Part shown: positions 24,544-32,025 of the stretch, piece by piece | How positions within the stretch are numbered: position 1 is the stretch's first letter | How the letters are laid out: each line of letters begins with the position of its first letter | Translations under genes and position numbers: made by a program | Notes under the pieces: model-generated | What the model was told of the DNA's origin: nothing | Databases searched by the model: none | Seen by the model: only the letters and a program-made list of their open reading frames with translations | NCBI GenBank assembly: GCA_017309275.1 | Contig: JAFKLT010000044.1 | Location: forward strand, 24,654 to 88,653 | DNA: 64,000 nucleotides | Source: Sphingomonadales bacterium | GTDB taxonomy: Bacteria > Pseudomonadota > Alphaproteobacteria > Sphingomonadales > Sphingomonadaceae | Direction of reading: 5' to 3'

Positions 24544-25287
24544 ATGCCGACGATGGACGCTGCGCATGCTTTTGCGCTCGACGTCACGCGGGTGAAGGAT
24601 GCGGCGGGTCTGGCCGATCTGCTGGCGGAAGCGTGTGCGCGCATGGGCTGTTCCTGGTTCGCGCTGAGCCATCACGTCGACTTCCTCGCCGCGCCGGACA
24701 GGGGCGTTCGCGTCCACAACTATCCCGAGGACTGGGCGCGCTGGTTCGACGAGCGCGGCCTTGGACTCACCGATCCGGTGCATCGTGCCAGCCACCGCAG
24801 CCTCGAAGGTTTCTTCTGGCGCAACATGAAGCCGCTTTCGGGCGAACGCCCTGAGGACGAACTGGTTCTCAGCGAGGCGCAGCGGCACGGGATCGGTGAC
24901 GGGCTTACCATACCGGCGCACATCCCGGGCGAGGCGCATGGCTCGGTGTCCTTCGCCTGGACGCCTGGGATCGCCGCCAATGATATGGCGCTGCTCTTTG
25001 CTAGAATGATCGGTGGGCCGGCCTTCGAAGCCGCGCGCCTGCTCGCCAATCCCGAACTCGCGCAGGTCGGGCCGCGGCTGACGGACCGCCAGCGCGAATG
25101 CCTGATCCTGTCGGCCAAGGGGAACAGCGCTCCGAAGGTCGGACGGATCCTCGATCTCAGTCCCGACACGGTTCGCGAGCATCTTCGCAACGCGCGGCAG
25201 CGTTACGACGCGAATGGCGGGATCACGCTGACGGTGCGCGCGCTTTATGCCGGCGACCTCAGCTACGAGGATATCGCCAAGCGCTGA
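24544..25287 (+). CDS. luxR: LuxR family quorum-sensing regulator
   Basis: A 247-residue regulator. The N-terminal two thirds is an autoinducer-binding domain (FALSHHVDF, the NYPEDWARWFDERGLGLTDPVH signature with conserved Trp, Tyr and Asp residues, and PAHIPGEAHGSVSFAW). The C-terminus is a LuxR helix-turn-helix (LTDRQRECLILSAKGNSAPKVGRILDLSPDTVREHLRNARQRY). It should bind an acyl-homoserine lactone made by the LuxI encoded 91 bases downstream on the same strand. Confidence 0.92.
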   Translation: MPTMDAAHAFALDVTRVKDAAGLADLLAEACARMGCSWFALSHHVDFLAAPDRGVRVHNYPEDWARWFDERGLGLTDPVHRASHRSLEGFFWRNMKPLSGERPEDELVLSEAQRHGIGDGLTIPAHIPGEAHGSVSFAWTPGIAANDMALLFARMIGGPAFEAARLLANPELAQVGPRLTDRQRECLILSAKGNSAPKVGRILDLSPDTVREHLRNARQRYDANGGITLTVRALYAGDLSYEDIAKR

Positions 25288-25378
25288 ACTTTTTTCGCCG
25301 ACACCCCCCGATCGTGCTATGGTGGAGCGGCAAAAAGCCGTTCAATTGGATGGTCTCTTTCGAAAAGGAGACACATCC

Positions 25379-25996
25379 ATGCTTTCGGTAATCGACCATT
25401 CCAACCGCGCGAACGAGCATCAATTGCTTCGCGCGATGTTCGAGGCGCGCAAGCGCGTCTTCATCGATCTTCTGAAATGGGACCTGCCGGTGCTCGCCGA
25501 CCGGTTCGAGATCGATCATTTCGACGATCCCCACGCGACCTATCTGATCGTCGGCGACCAAGACGGCGGGCATCTCGCTTCGGCGCGCCTCCTTCCCACC
25601 ACGCGCCCGGCTCTTCTCGATGGTCTCTTCCCCGGCCTCGTTAACGGCATCCCGCCGTCCGGTCCCGACATCTTCGAAATCACCCGCTTCTGCCTGTCGC
25701 CGGGGATCGGTGCGCGCCAGCGCCGCACCGCGCGCGACACGCTTCTTGTCGGGCTGGTCGATTATGCGCTCGCCAACGGCATCCGCTCTTACACCGGTGT
25801 CGCCGAGCTCGACTGGTTCGCGCAGATCCGGACCTTCGGCTGGGACTGCACGGCGCTCGGCGAACCCGGCATTTACGACGGCCGCGCGCTGACCTCGCTG
25901 CGGATCGAGATCGACGCCGACACCCCCGCAAGGCTCAAGGCGGCGGGGATTGTTTCGGGCAGCGCCGCGACACCGGTCGCGGCCGACGCAGCGTGA
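25379..25996 (+). CDS. luxI: Acyl-homoserine-lactone synthase (LuxI family)
   Basis: A 205-residue LuxI-type synthase that joins S-adenosylmethionine to an acyl carrier protein-borne acyl chain. The conserved core is present: ARKRVFIDLLKWDLP with R and F/W, then DRFEIDHFDDPHATYLIV (the conserved Asp pair), and SARLLPTTRPALL with the conserved Arg. The C-terminal acyl-pocket half follows FEITRFCLSPG. Start MLSVIDHSNRANEHQLL at 25379 fits the family, and GAAAAGGAGAC precedes it. Acyl-chain length cannot be read from sequence. Confidence 0.93.
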   Translation: MLSVIDHSNRANEHQLLRAMFEARKRVFIDLLKWDLPVLADRFEIDHFDDPHATYLIVGDQDGGHLASARLLPTTRPALLDGLFPGLVNGIPPSGPDIFEITRFCLSPGIGARQRRTARDTLLVGLVDYALANGIRSYTGVAELDWFAQIRTFGWDCTALGEPGIYDGRALTSLRIEIDADTPARLKAAGIVSGSAATPVAADAA

Positions 25997-26009
25997 AAGG
26001 AGCGGGGCC

Positions 26010-26921
26010 ATGATCACCAATATCGCTCCAGTCGATAGCCATCAGCCACCCTCTGCTCCGATGCGGGCGCTCAAGGAAGACGGCTATGCGATCGTCCGCA
26101 ACGCCGTTCCCGCCGAGTTGATCGCGGCGATCGATCGCGACCTCGATCCGCGCTACGCCGCGACGCCCTTTTGCGAGGGCGGCTTCTATGGCGAGCGCAC
26201 CAAGCGCTTCGGCCGCCTGCTCATCCGCTCGCCGCACGTCGGCGCGCTCGTCATGAACCCGGCGATCCTCGCTCTCGCCGAGGCCGCGCTCGGCGACTGG
26301 TGCGAGCGTATTCAGCTAAATCTCGCCCAGGCGATCGAGCTGCATCCGGGAGCGCTTCCGCAGTTCCCGCATCGCGATCAAGATATGTGGCAGGGCACGC
26401 TCGGAGAAGTCGAGTATCTCGTGAACGTGATGTGGCCGCTGACGCCCTTCACCACCGAGAATGGCGCCACGATCATCTGGCCGAAAAGCCATGGGCTCGA
26501 GGCGCTCGTCGAGGAGCCGGCGGAAGAGCCCATTGTTGCCGAGACCGTGCCGGGCGATGCCATCATCTTCCTGGGTTCGACGCTGCACGGCGCTGGCGGC
26601 AATTGCAGCCCGTCGGTTCGGCGCGGGATCATCATCAGCTACTGCCTCGGCTGGCTGAAACCCTATGAGAACCAGTGGCTCGCCTATCCGCCGGACGTCG
26701 CGAAGGACTTTCCACCCGAGCTGGCGGCCTTGACCGGTTATGTCCAGCATCGCCCAAATCTCGGCAACTTCGAGGGTCAGTGTCCCTCGATCCTATTCCG
26801 CGGCTATCCCCCTGACCCGATCGCCGCCGTGGATGCGCTCCGGCCCGATCAGCAGGCGCTTCTTGCCGACTATATCGGCGACCGACGATCGGCGGGCGGA
26901 GACGGGACGCTCGCGGCATGA
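26010..26921 (+). CDS. Phytanoyl-CoA dioxygenase (PhyH) family protein
   Basis: A 303-residue 2-oxoglutarate/Fe(II) dioxygenase of the PhyH family. Likely iron ligands are the H-x-D in FPHRDQDMWQG and the distal His in STLHGAGGN, with Arg in SVRRGIII as the oxoglutarate partner. PhyH genes beside luxI are known from several Sphingomonadaceae. Position 13 bases after luxI with a good GAAAGGAG site indicates the same transcript. It may modify the acyl-homoserine lactone or another metabolite, but the substrate is unknown. The start at 26010 excludes an upstream extension that overlaps luxI. Confidence 0.88.
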   Translation: MITNIAPVDSHQPPSAPMRALKEDGYAIVRNAVPAELIAAIDRDLDPRYAATPFCEGGFYGERTKRFGRLLIRSPHVGALVMNPAILALAEAALGDWCERIQLNLAQAIELHPGALPQFPHRDQDMWQGTLGEVEYLVNVMWPLTPFTTENGATIIWPKSHGLEALVEEPAEEPIVAETVPGDAIIFLGSTLHGAGGNCSPSVRRGIIISYCLGWLKPYENQWLAYPPDVAKDFPPELAALTGYVQHRPNLGNFEGQCPSILFRGYPPDPIAAVDALRPDQQALLADYIGDRRSAGGDGTLAA

Positions 26922-27556
26922 GCCCGGGCACCACGATGGAGCGGGTCTATCTGGACCTCAAGGCGCGTATCCTGTCGGGCACCTATCCGCCCGGTACGCG
27001 CCTAGAGGCGGCGCAGCTCGCAAAGTCGCTGGCGGCCAGCGCTACCCCGGTTCGCGACGCCCTGTATCGCCTGTCGGGCGAGCGGATTATAGAGAGCTGG
27101 CACCAGGAGGGGTTTCGGCAGCCCCTCCTCAATGAGGCGGACTTGGTCGAACTCTATTGGTGGACCGGCGCTCTCCTTTCGCTGGCGCTGAAAGGGAGGA
27201 CGCCGAGGCCCGATTTGCCCGGTGGTCTAATCTCGCTCGCGAATCACCAGGCCTATCCCGAGGGACTCGATGGCCTCTTCCGGACCATTGCAATCGGCAG
27301 CAGCAATGGCGAACTTCGCGCTTCCATCATCAATTGTGTCGAGCGAAGCATGACATTCCGCACATTGGAGGCTCGTGTCGACGGGTCCGCCAATGATGCG
27401 CTCACCGCGATGGCGGACGATTACCGGTTCGGCCGATGGAGCGCTTTGCGCAGCAAAATCACGCGCTTCCATCGCCGCCGCGCCTCCTATGCCGGCCGTG
27501 TCGCGGCCGAGATCCGGCGGCGGTCCGAGCCGCTGGATAATATTCGGAGAATATGA
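26918..27556 (+). CDS. GntR family transcriptional regulator
   Basis: A 212-residue GntR regulator. The N-terminal winged helix is typical (MERVYLDLKARILSGTYPPGTRLEAAQLAKSLAASATPVRDALYRLSGERIIES). The C-terminal effector part is alpha-helical and FCD-like but short and without the clear metal-binding His set. Its start overlaps the PhyH stop by 4 nt (ATGA), so it is coupled to the quorum-sensing operon. Only 80 bases separate it from the lasso precursor gene, making that gene a likely target. Confidence 0.88.
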   Translation: MSPGTTMERVYLDLKARILSGTYPPGTRLEAAQLAKSLAASATPVRDALYRLSGERIIESWHQEGFRQPLLNEADLVELYWWTGALLSLALKGRTPRPDLPGGLISLANHQAYPEGLDGLFRTIAIGSSNGELRASIINCVERSMTFRTLEARVDGSANDALTAMADDYRFGRWSALRSKITRFHRRRASYAGRVAAEIRRRSEPLDNIRRI

Positions 27557-27636
27557 GTCGTATTTAATTCTTATACGGCGCGGCCTCCCTAGCTTTGAAG
27601 GGGCCGCAATTCCGCGGCATCATGGAGGAAACGATC

Positions 27637-27759
27637 ATGGATCGCGAAACCAACGACCTCGTCGAGCTCGGCAGCGTCAGCGCAGACACCCTCGGCGATT
27701 TCGGCCCCCCGGTCGAAATCGGCGGGAAGGACCTGCAGAACGGCATCAGCCTCGACTGA
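27637..27759 (+). CDS. Lasso peptide precursor (A protein)
   Basis: A 40-residue precursor too short for usual ORF calling, preceded by GGAGG 8 bases before the ATG. The leader MDRETNDLVELGSVSADTL (19 residues) has the family's LVELGSVS pattern and the required Thr two residues before cleavage. The core of 21 residues starts with Gly: ring GDFGPPVE, then tail IGGKDLQNGISLD. Gly1 amine and Glu8 side chain would form an 8-residue macrolactam ring. The next two genes encode the matching maturation enzymes. The tail lacks very bulky aromatic plug residues, so Lys, Leu, Gln or Asn would have to lock the thread. Mass and topology are predictions. Confidence 0.88.
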   Translation: MDRETNDLVELGSVSADTLGDFGPPVEIGGKDLQNGISLD

Positions 27760-27814
27760 GCCGATCGTTCGGGTGTCGGCGCGACCCGCCGGCACCCGGA
27801 TACGGTATGATGCG

Positions 27815-28465
27815 ATGAGCTGGAAACTCGCGCCCGGCGTGGGCTTTTGCACCGTTGGCCCGGATATGATCTTTCTCGATCTCCGGCGCGACCGCTACTT
27901 CCTTATGACCGATGTCCGGCGCGCGGCATTCGATCGGCTCCTCGCCGGCGAGCCCAATGACAGCGATGCTATGACGCTGCTCGTCGACACCGGCCTGTTC
28001 GTGCGCAGCGATTTGGGGTTTCGCATCGAGGCGCCCGCATTCGACGTTCCGGCAGACGATCTCAGCCGCCCGGACTCCAGGCGGAGCGGCCTTCGATCGA
28101 TCTTCGGCGCCTGGTGCGCATTGGCTTGGGCGGCGCGGGCGCTGAAGCCCGACCGGCTACCTTCGACCATAGAGCAACTGCTCCGCGACAAGCTGCTTCT
28201 GGACAGAAGCGGGCAAGAGAGTGAACTGCGAGCGTTGGGGACGGCATTCGCCCGCGCGCGGACCTTCGTTCCGATTGCGCCGCGGTGCCTTGTCGATTCG
28301 CTCGCCCTATACCGGATGGCCCTGCGCAGGAGCCTCGCGCCAACGCTGGTCTTCGGAGTGCGCACCAATCCCTTCGCGGCGCATTGCTGGCTCCAGTCGG
28401 GCGCATGTGTCCTGACGGGAACGGCGGAGGAAGCCCGAAACTATCAGCCGATTCTGGTCGTATGA
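27815..28465 (+). CDS. Lasso peptide leader peptidase with fused recognition domain (B protein)
   Basis: A 216-residue B protein. Residues 1-75 are a PqqD-like RRE (B1) that binds the leader (KLAPGVGFCTVGPDMIFLDLRRDRYFLMTD). Residues 120-216 are the transglutaminase-like cysteine protease B2, with C158 in APRCLVDSLALYRMALRR and H190 in VRTNPFAAHCWLQ. The usual catalytic Asp after the VL- strand is not obvious here (VLTGTAEE). It cleaves the leader after Thr-Leu. The stop overlaps the cyclase start (ATGA). The gene order A-B-C differs from the A-C-B order common in proteobacterial lasso loci. Confidence 0.87.
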   Translation: MSWKLAPGVGFCTVGPDMIFLDLRRDRYFLMTDVRRAAFDRLLAGEPNDSDAMTLLVDTGLFVRSDLGFRIEAPAFDVPADDLSRPDSRRSGLRSIFGAWCALAWAARALKPDRLPSTIEQLLRDKLLLDRSGQESELRALGTAFARARTFVPIAPRCLVDSLALYRMALRRSLAPTLVFGVRTNPFAAHCWLQSGACVLTGTAEEARNYQPILVV

Positions 28466-30154
28466 TGCGGCGCGCTATCCTCGGGTTTCTGGGCGGCGAC
28501 CCTTTGGCGACAGATCTTGCGTTGGCAGCCGGTAGGCATGGTCTGAGTTCGTTGGACCCGCTCGTTCCAAACCTGGCGCTTTTCGCAGGTAAAGGCATCG
28601 GTATCGCGCTCCGCGATCCGGGACGCCTGGTTCTCGGGGATTGCTTCGAGGATTCCGCCTCGACCGCTTGGGGCAATTATCTCGAGTTGATGGCGGACCA
28701 GGCCGAAGGCCTGACGATCAGCCGGGCTCCGATCACCGGGATGCCGTTATACTGGCTGGAGGCGGCGGGAGGAGTTCTGCTCTTCTCGCACCTCGAGCTG
28801 ATTGAAGGCCTGGACGTAGCGCTCTCGGTCGATGAGGAATATCTTCGTTACCTCCTGTCATTCAGCAACTTTCGCACGGCGAGAACTGGGCTGTCGGGGG
28901 CCCAGGAGCTTCTGCCGGGAACGGCGCTCATCCTTGGCCGCGGCATTCCGGCAACTGAGACGTTCTGGTCGCCATGGCCGCATGCGCGAGGTCGCGTGGG
29001 CGAAAGTGATGCCCCCATGCTTCTTGAGCAACGCATTCGCGCATGCGTTACTGCTTGGGCCAACAGTCGCGACAGCATCGTTGTCGAGTTGTCCGGCGGC
29101 CTCGACAGCTCGATCGTCGCCGCGGCGTTGGCGCAGGGCGGACACACCTTTTCCGCCGCGACGATCGCGACTGCCAGCCCCGATGGCGACGAACGACGCT
29201 TTGCTCGCGCCGTCGCCAAAAGCTGCGGCATCGACCTCGTCGAATATGTGCATGGCGACGCTGTGCTCGACCTCACCGCAGGCCCCGCGTTCCTGGCACC
29301 GCGCCCGGCAACCTATGGCGTCCTCGCGGGGATCGACGCGGCTCTCGGTTCCGCGACCAATGAGATGTCGGGGGGGCAGCATCTTTACCGGGATCGGTGG
29401 AGACAATGTCTTCGCGATCAATCGGTCGATCATGCCGGCGCTCGACGCGTTGCTCTCGCTCGGTCCGCGCCCGCGCAGCCTTGCCGCTCTCGGCGACTGC
29501 GCTCGCCTCTGCAATGCAACCGTCTGGAGGGCCGCACGGGCCGTCTGGCGGCAATGGCGCGCCGGACGAGATGCCGATTGGCCTCGCGACGATGGCTATT
29601 GCGTGCGGACCATGCTCCCCGATGAGCCGTTGGCGCGCCCATGGGACGAGGTCGTGGATGACCTTCCTGTCGGCAAGATCCGTCACGTCCAATCCATCCT
29701 GCGCATTGGCGACTTTCTGGATCGTCCCGGGCGCTGGTACGGACGCGATGTCGTCGCGCCGCTGTTGTCGCAGCCGCTGGTCGAGCTTTGTCTCGCGATT
29801 CCGTCTTGGGCTTGGGTCGCCGGCGGCCGCGATCGGGCGGTCGCCCGTGCGGCCTTTGCAGACCATCTCCCCGGCATCGTCGCCTGGCGCCGCAACAAGG
29901 GACGGCTCGAGACGATGTGCGCCGAAGCGTTCCTGGCGCAGCGCCGCGCCCTTGCGCGGATATTGCTGGAGGGTCGGCTCGCACGCGAGGGTCTGATCGA
30001 TCGGGACAGGGTTGAAGCCTATCTGGCGCGCGAGCGGATCGAGGGCGACTATGACTATTTCCGCTTGCTCGAACTCGCCGATATCGAGCTTTGGATAGTA
30101 TCGGTCGCCGGCTTGGGCGCCGGGAAGTTCAGGCCGGTCCAACGCGCATATTGA
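28462..30154 (+). pseudogene. Lasso macrolactam synthetase (C protein), frameshifted
   Basis: An asparagine-synthetase-like cyclase that adenylates the ring Glu and closes the lactam. The N-terminal glutaminase-like domain lacks the nucleophilic Cys2, as in known C proteins (start MMRRAILGFLGGDPL). The ATP-binding loop is S211-GGLDSS. The frame breaks in a G7 run at 29370-29376 (about residue 302). Without one G, EMSGG continues into SIFTGIGGDNVFAINR and on to the stop at 30154, restoring about 563 residues. As written, translation stops at 29625. The cause may be sequencing error, mutation or slippage. The 3' end overlaps the convergent isopeptidase by 100 bases. Confidence 0.85.
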
Positions 30155-32025
30155 TCTGCCTTGGCAGGATCGGGATCGATGTAGCCCTGCAGCCAGAAGC
30201 GGAACCAGTCGAGGTTGCGCTGGTACACAGCAAGCTTCTGTCTCGGCTCGGCCTTGATGTGCGGGGCGAAGGGAAAGACGTGGAGTTCACCCTTTCCGCT
30301 CGCGGAGAGGCGGGCCTGCAGCTCGGGCGAAAGTCGGGCCTCCTGCTCCGGGAGCTGCATCAGCACGACGGCGGTGATCTTGTCGACCTGGAGCGAGGGC
30401 GAGCGCCGCTTCCAATCGGCTGCATCGATGTCGGGCGCGCCGAGACCCCATTGAGTCTCGAGATTCTGGCGGAAGAAATCGCGTCCGATGCCGGCGTTGA
30501 ACCAGTAATAGGCGGGCTCGGCCTGCACCGACGCGATCGAGACCGCACTCAGAAGCTTGCTGTGGGTCGCTGTCCACATCGCAACCTCGCTGCCGAAACT
30601 GAGACCGCCCATCCCGACGCGGCCGGGGTCGACAAGCCCGCGGCGATCCAGCTCCGCTACAGCAGCGCGCACCGCTGCGAGGCCCAGCTCATAACGGGCT
30701 TCGGCTTTCGCCCCGCCCGATGGCAGCTGGTTGATGCAAAGCGCGGCAATCCCGCTGGCGGCCAAGGCGCGAAGTGGCCACTCATTGCCGAGCCCGCCGC
30801 GAAGGTAACCGGCGCAGCGATAGTAAGTGATGAAAAGCGGCAGCCGTCCGGGGAACTTCGGGCGGACGAGCCAACCCGACGCACGGCTGCCGCCCACCTG
30901 CCACTCGATCGCCTCGGTGAGAAGATCGTCGTGGTCAGGAAGGTCGTTGGGTCGGTCGAGGACGAGGGTCCCGCTGCCATCCAGCGCAATTCGCTGCAGT
31001 TGTGGAGGCATGGCGGCGCTCTCGGCTACGCAGAAGGCCGCCGTTTGCGACGCCGCACATGGCGCCATCTCACCGCCGCCGCTCAAAAGGCCTGGGCTGG
31101 CCGCGAGGCGCGTCAGGCCGGTCGCCTTACCCCAGAGAAAAACGCTCTGACGAACTTTCCGGTCGCGCGTCGTCACCACGAAACGTCCATCGCCGACTGC
31201 CATTCCCTTCCAGATTTTTGGCGCGTCGGGATCGCCGCAGGGTGCTTCCACAGCGCAGATGCCGGCTTGCGACGCGGCCGCGCGAAAAGGCTCGGGAAGC
31301 GGTTGCGGCGATGGTCGGAGAAGCTCCGCCTCGATAGCGTGGGCGGGTCGCTCTCTCGCCGTAGTCGGATCCCGACGAACAATCTGTCGCGGCAATCGGT
31401 CGAGGAGCGCCTCCCGATCGAACCAGTCGCCATTGAGACGCTGGCTTGCGGGTCGGCCCGCGATCATTGCCCCTCGATAAAGCGTCTGCGCGAGATCGAC
31501 CCGTCCATCGGCCAAAATGCCGCTGTCCCGCTCATTCTCTTCGGCCCGCGCGATCGCGGCACGCGAGGGCCCGAGTTCGAATATGATGCCGCCATCGGGG
31601 GCGACTGCAAAGCGTTCGATATCGGCGTCGCGAACGATCAATGGTGCGAGGGCGCCGCTGGGGCGGCCTTCCCATAGTCCCGTGGCGCCGTCCACCCGCG
31701 CGCGGAAATAGAAGCGGTCGCTTTCCGGCGACCAGGCGGCTGAGCCCGCCTCGACGATCCCGGTTCCATTCCAGCTCGCATGGCCGCCATCGCCGATCCT
31801 CCGTGGCGGTGTGGCTCCATCGGTGCCGACGAGATACCAGGCGGTCTCAATCTGTCCGCTCATGGTCGACGGGCGCTCGCGGCGGTAGAGCAGCCAGCGC
31901 CCGTCGGGAGAGACCGCGAGCCCAGAAAAGTCGGTCATCTCTACGAGCTCGCGGGGACTTGTCTGGGCGGCGGCCGGCGAAGCCGCCGCAAGGAAAACCG
32001 CCGCCCAGACCGCTTGTCTCACCAC
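30055..32025 (-). CDS. Lasso peptide isopeptidase (prolyl-oligopeptidase fold)
   Basis: A 656-residue secreted or periplasmic serine hydrolase with signal peptide MVRQAVWAAVFLAAASPAAA, an N-terminal beta-propeller and a C-terminal alpha/beta-hydrolase domain. The nucleophile is S476 in GGLSFGSEVAMW, the His is H589 in FAPHIKAEPRQKLAVYQRNLDWF, and a Glu near 560 (PEQEARLS) is in the position of the catalytic acid of AtxE2-type enzymes. This His segment is characteristic of lasso isopeptidases, which cut the macrolactam bond. It overlaps the TonB receptor gene by 7 nt and faces the lasso ABC genes, matching astexin-type loci. Confidence 0.88.
   Translation of the reverse strand: MVRQAVWAAVFLAAASPAAAQTSPRELVEMTDFSGLAVSPDGRWLLYRRERPSTMSGQIETAWYLVGTDGATPPRRIGDGGHASWNGTGIVEAGSAAWSPESDRFYFRARVDGATGLWEGRPSGALAPLIVRDADIERFAVAPDGGIIFELGPSRAAIARAEENERDSGILADGRVDLAQTLYRGAMIAGRPASQRLNGDWFDREALLDRLPRQIVRRDPTTARERPAHAIEAELLRPSPQPLPEPFRAAASQAGICAVEAPCGDPDAPKIWKGMAVGDGRFVVTTRDRKVRQSVFLWGKATGLTRLAASPGLLSGGGEMAPCAASQTAAFCVAESAAMPPQLQRIALDGSGTLVLDRPNDLPDHDDLLTEAIEWQVGGSRASGWLVRPKFPGRLPLFITYYRCAGYLRGGLGNEWPLRALAASGIAALCINQLPSGGAKAEARYELGLAAVRAAVAELDRRGLVDPGRVGMGGLSFGSEVAMWTATHSKLLSAVSIASVQAEPAYYWFNAGIGRDFFRQNLETQWGLGAPDIDAADWKRRSPSLQVDKITAVVLMQLPEQEARLSPELQARLSASGKGELHVFPFAPHIKAEPRQKLAVYQRNLDWFRFWLQGYIDPDPAKADQYARWTGLNFPAPKPATDTIQSSISASSSKRK

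Noticed and set aside
25300-25345. Possible lux box before luxI (CACC...GGTG) and a small CGGC-AAAAA-GCCG hairpin
   Set aside because: The CACC/GGTG pair has too long a spacer and little internal symmetry; it does not resemble a 20-bp lux box enough to report.
28462-29625. Programmed frameshifting as the normal way to make the lasso cyclase
   Set aside because: Known lasso cyclases are encoded in one frame, and no stimulatory structure was obvious after the G7 tract. An indel is the simpler explanation.
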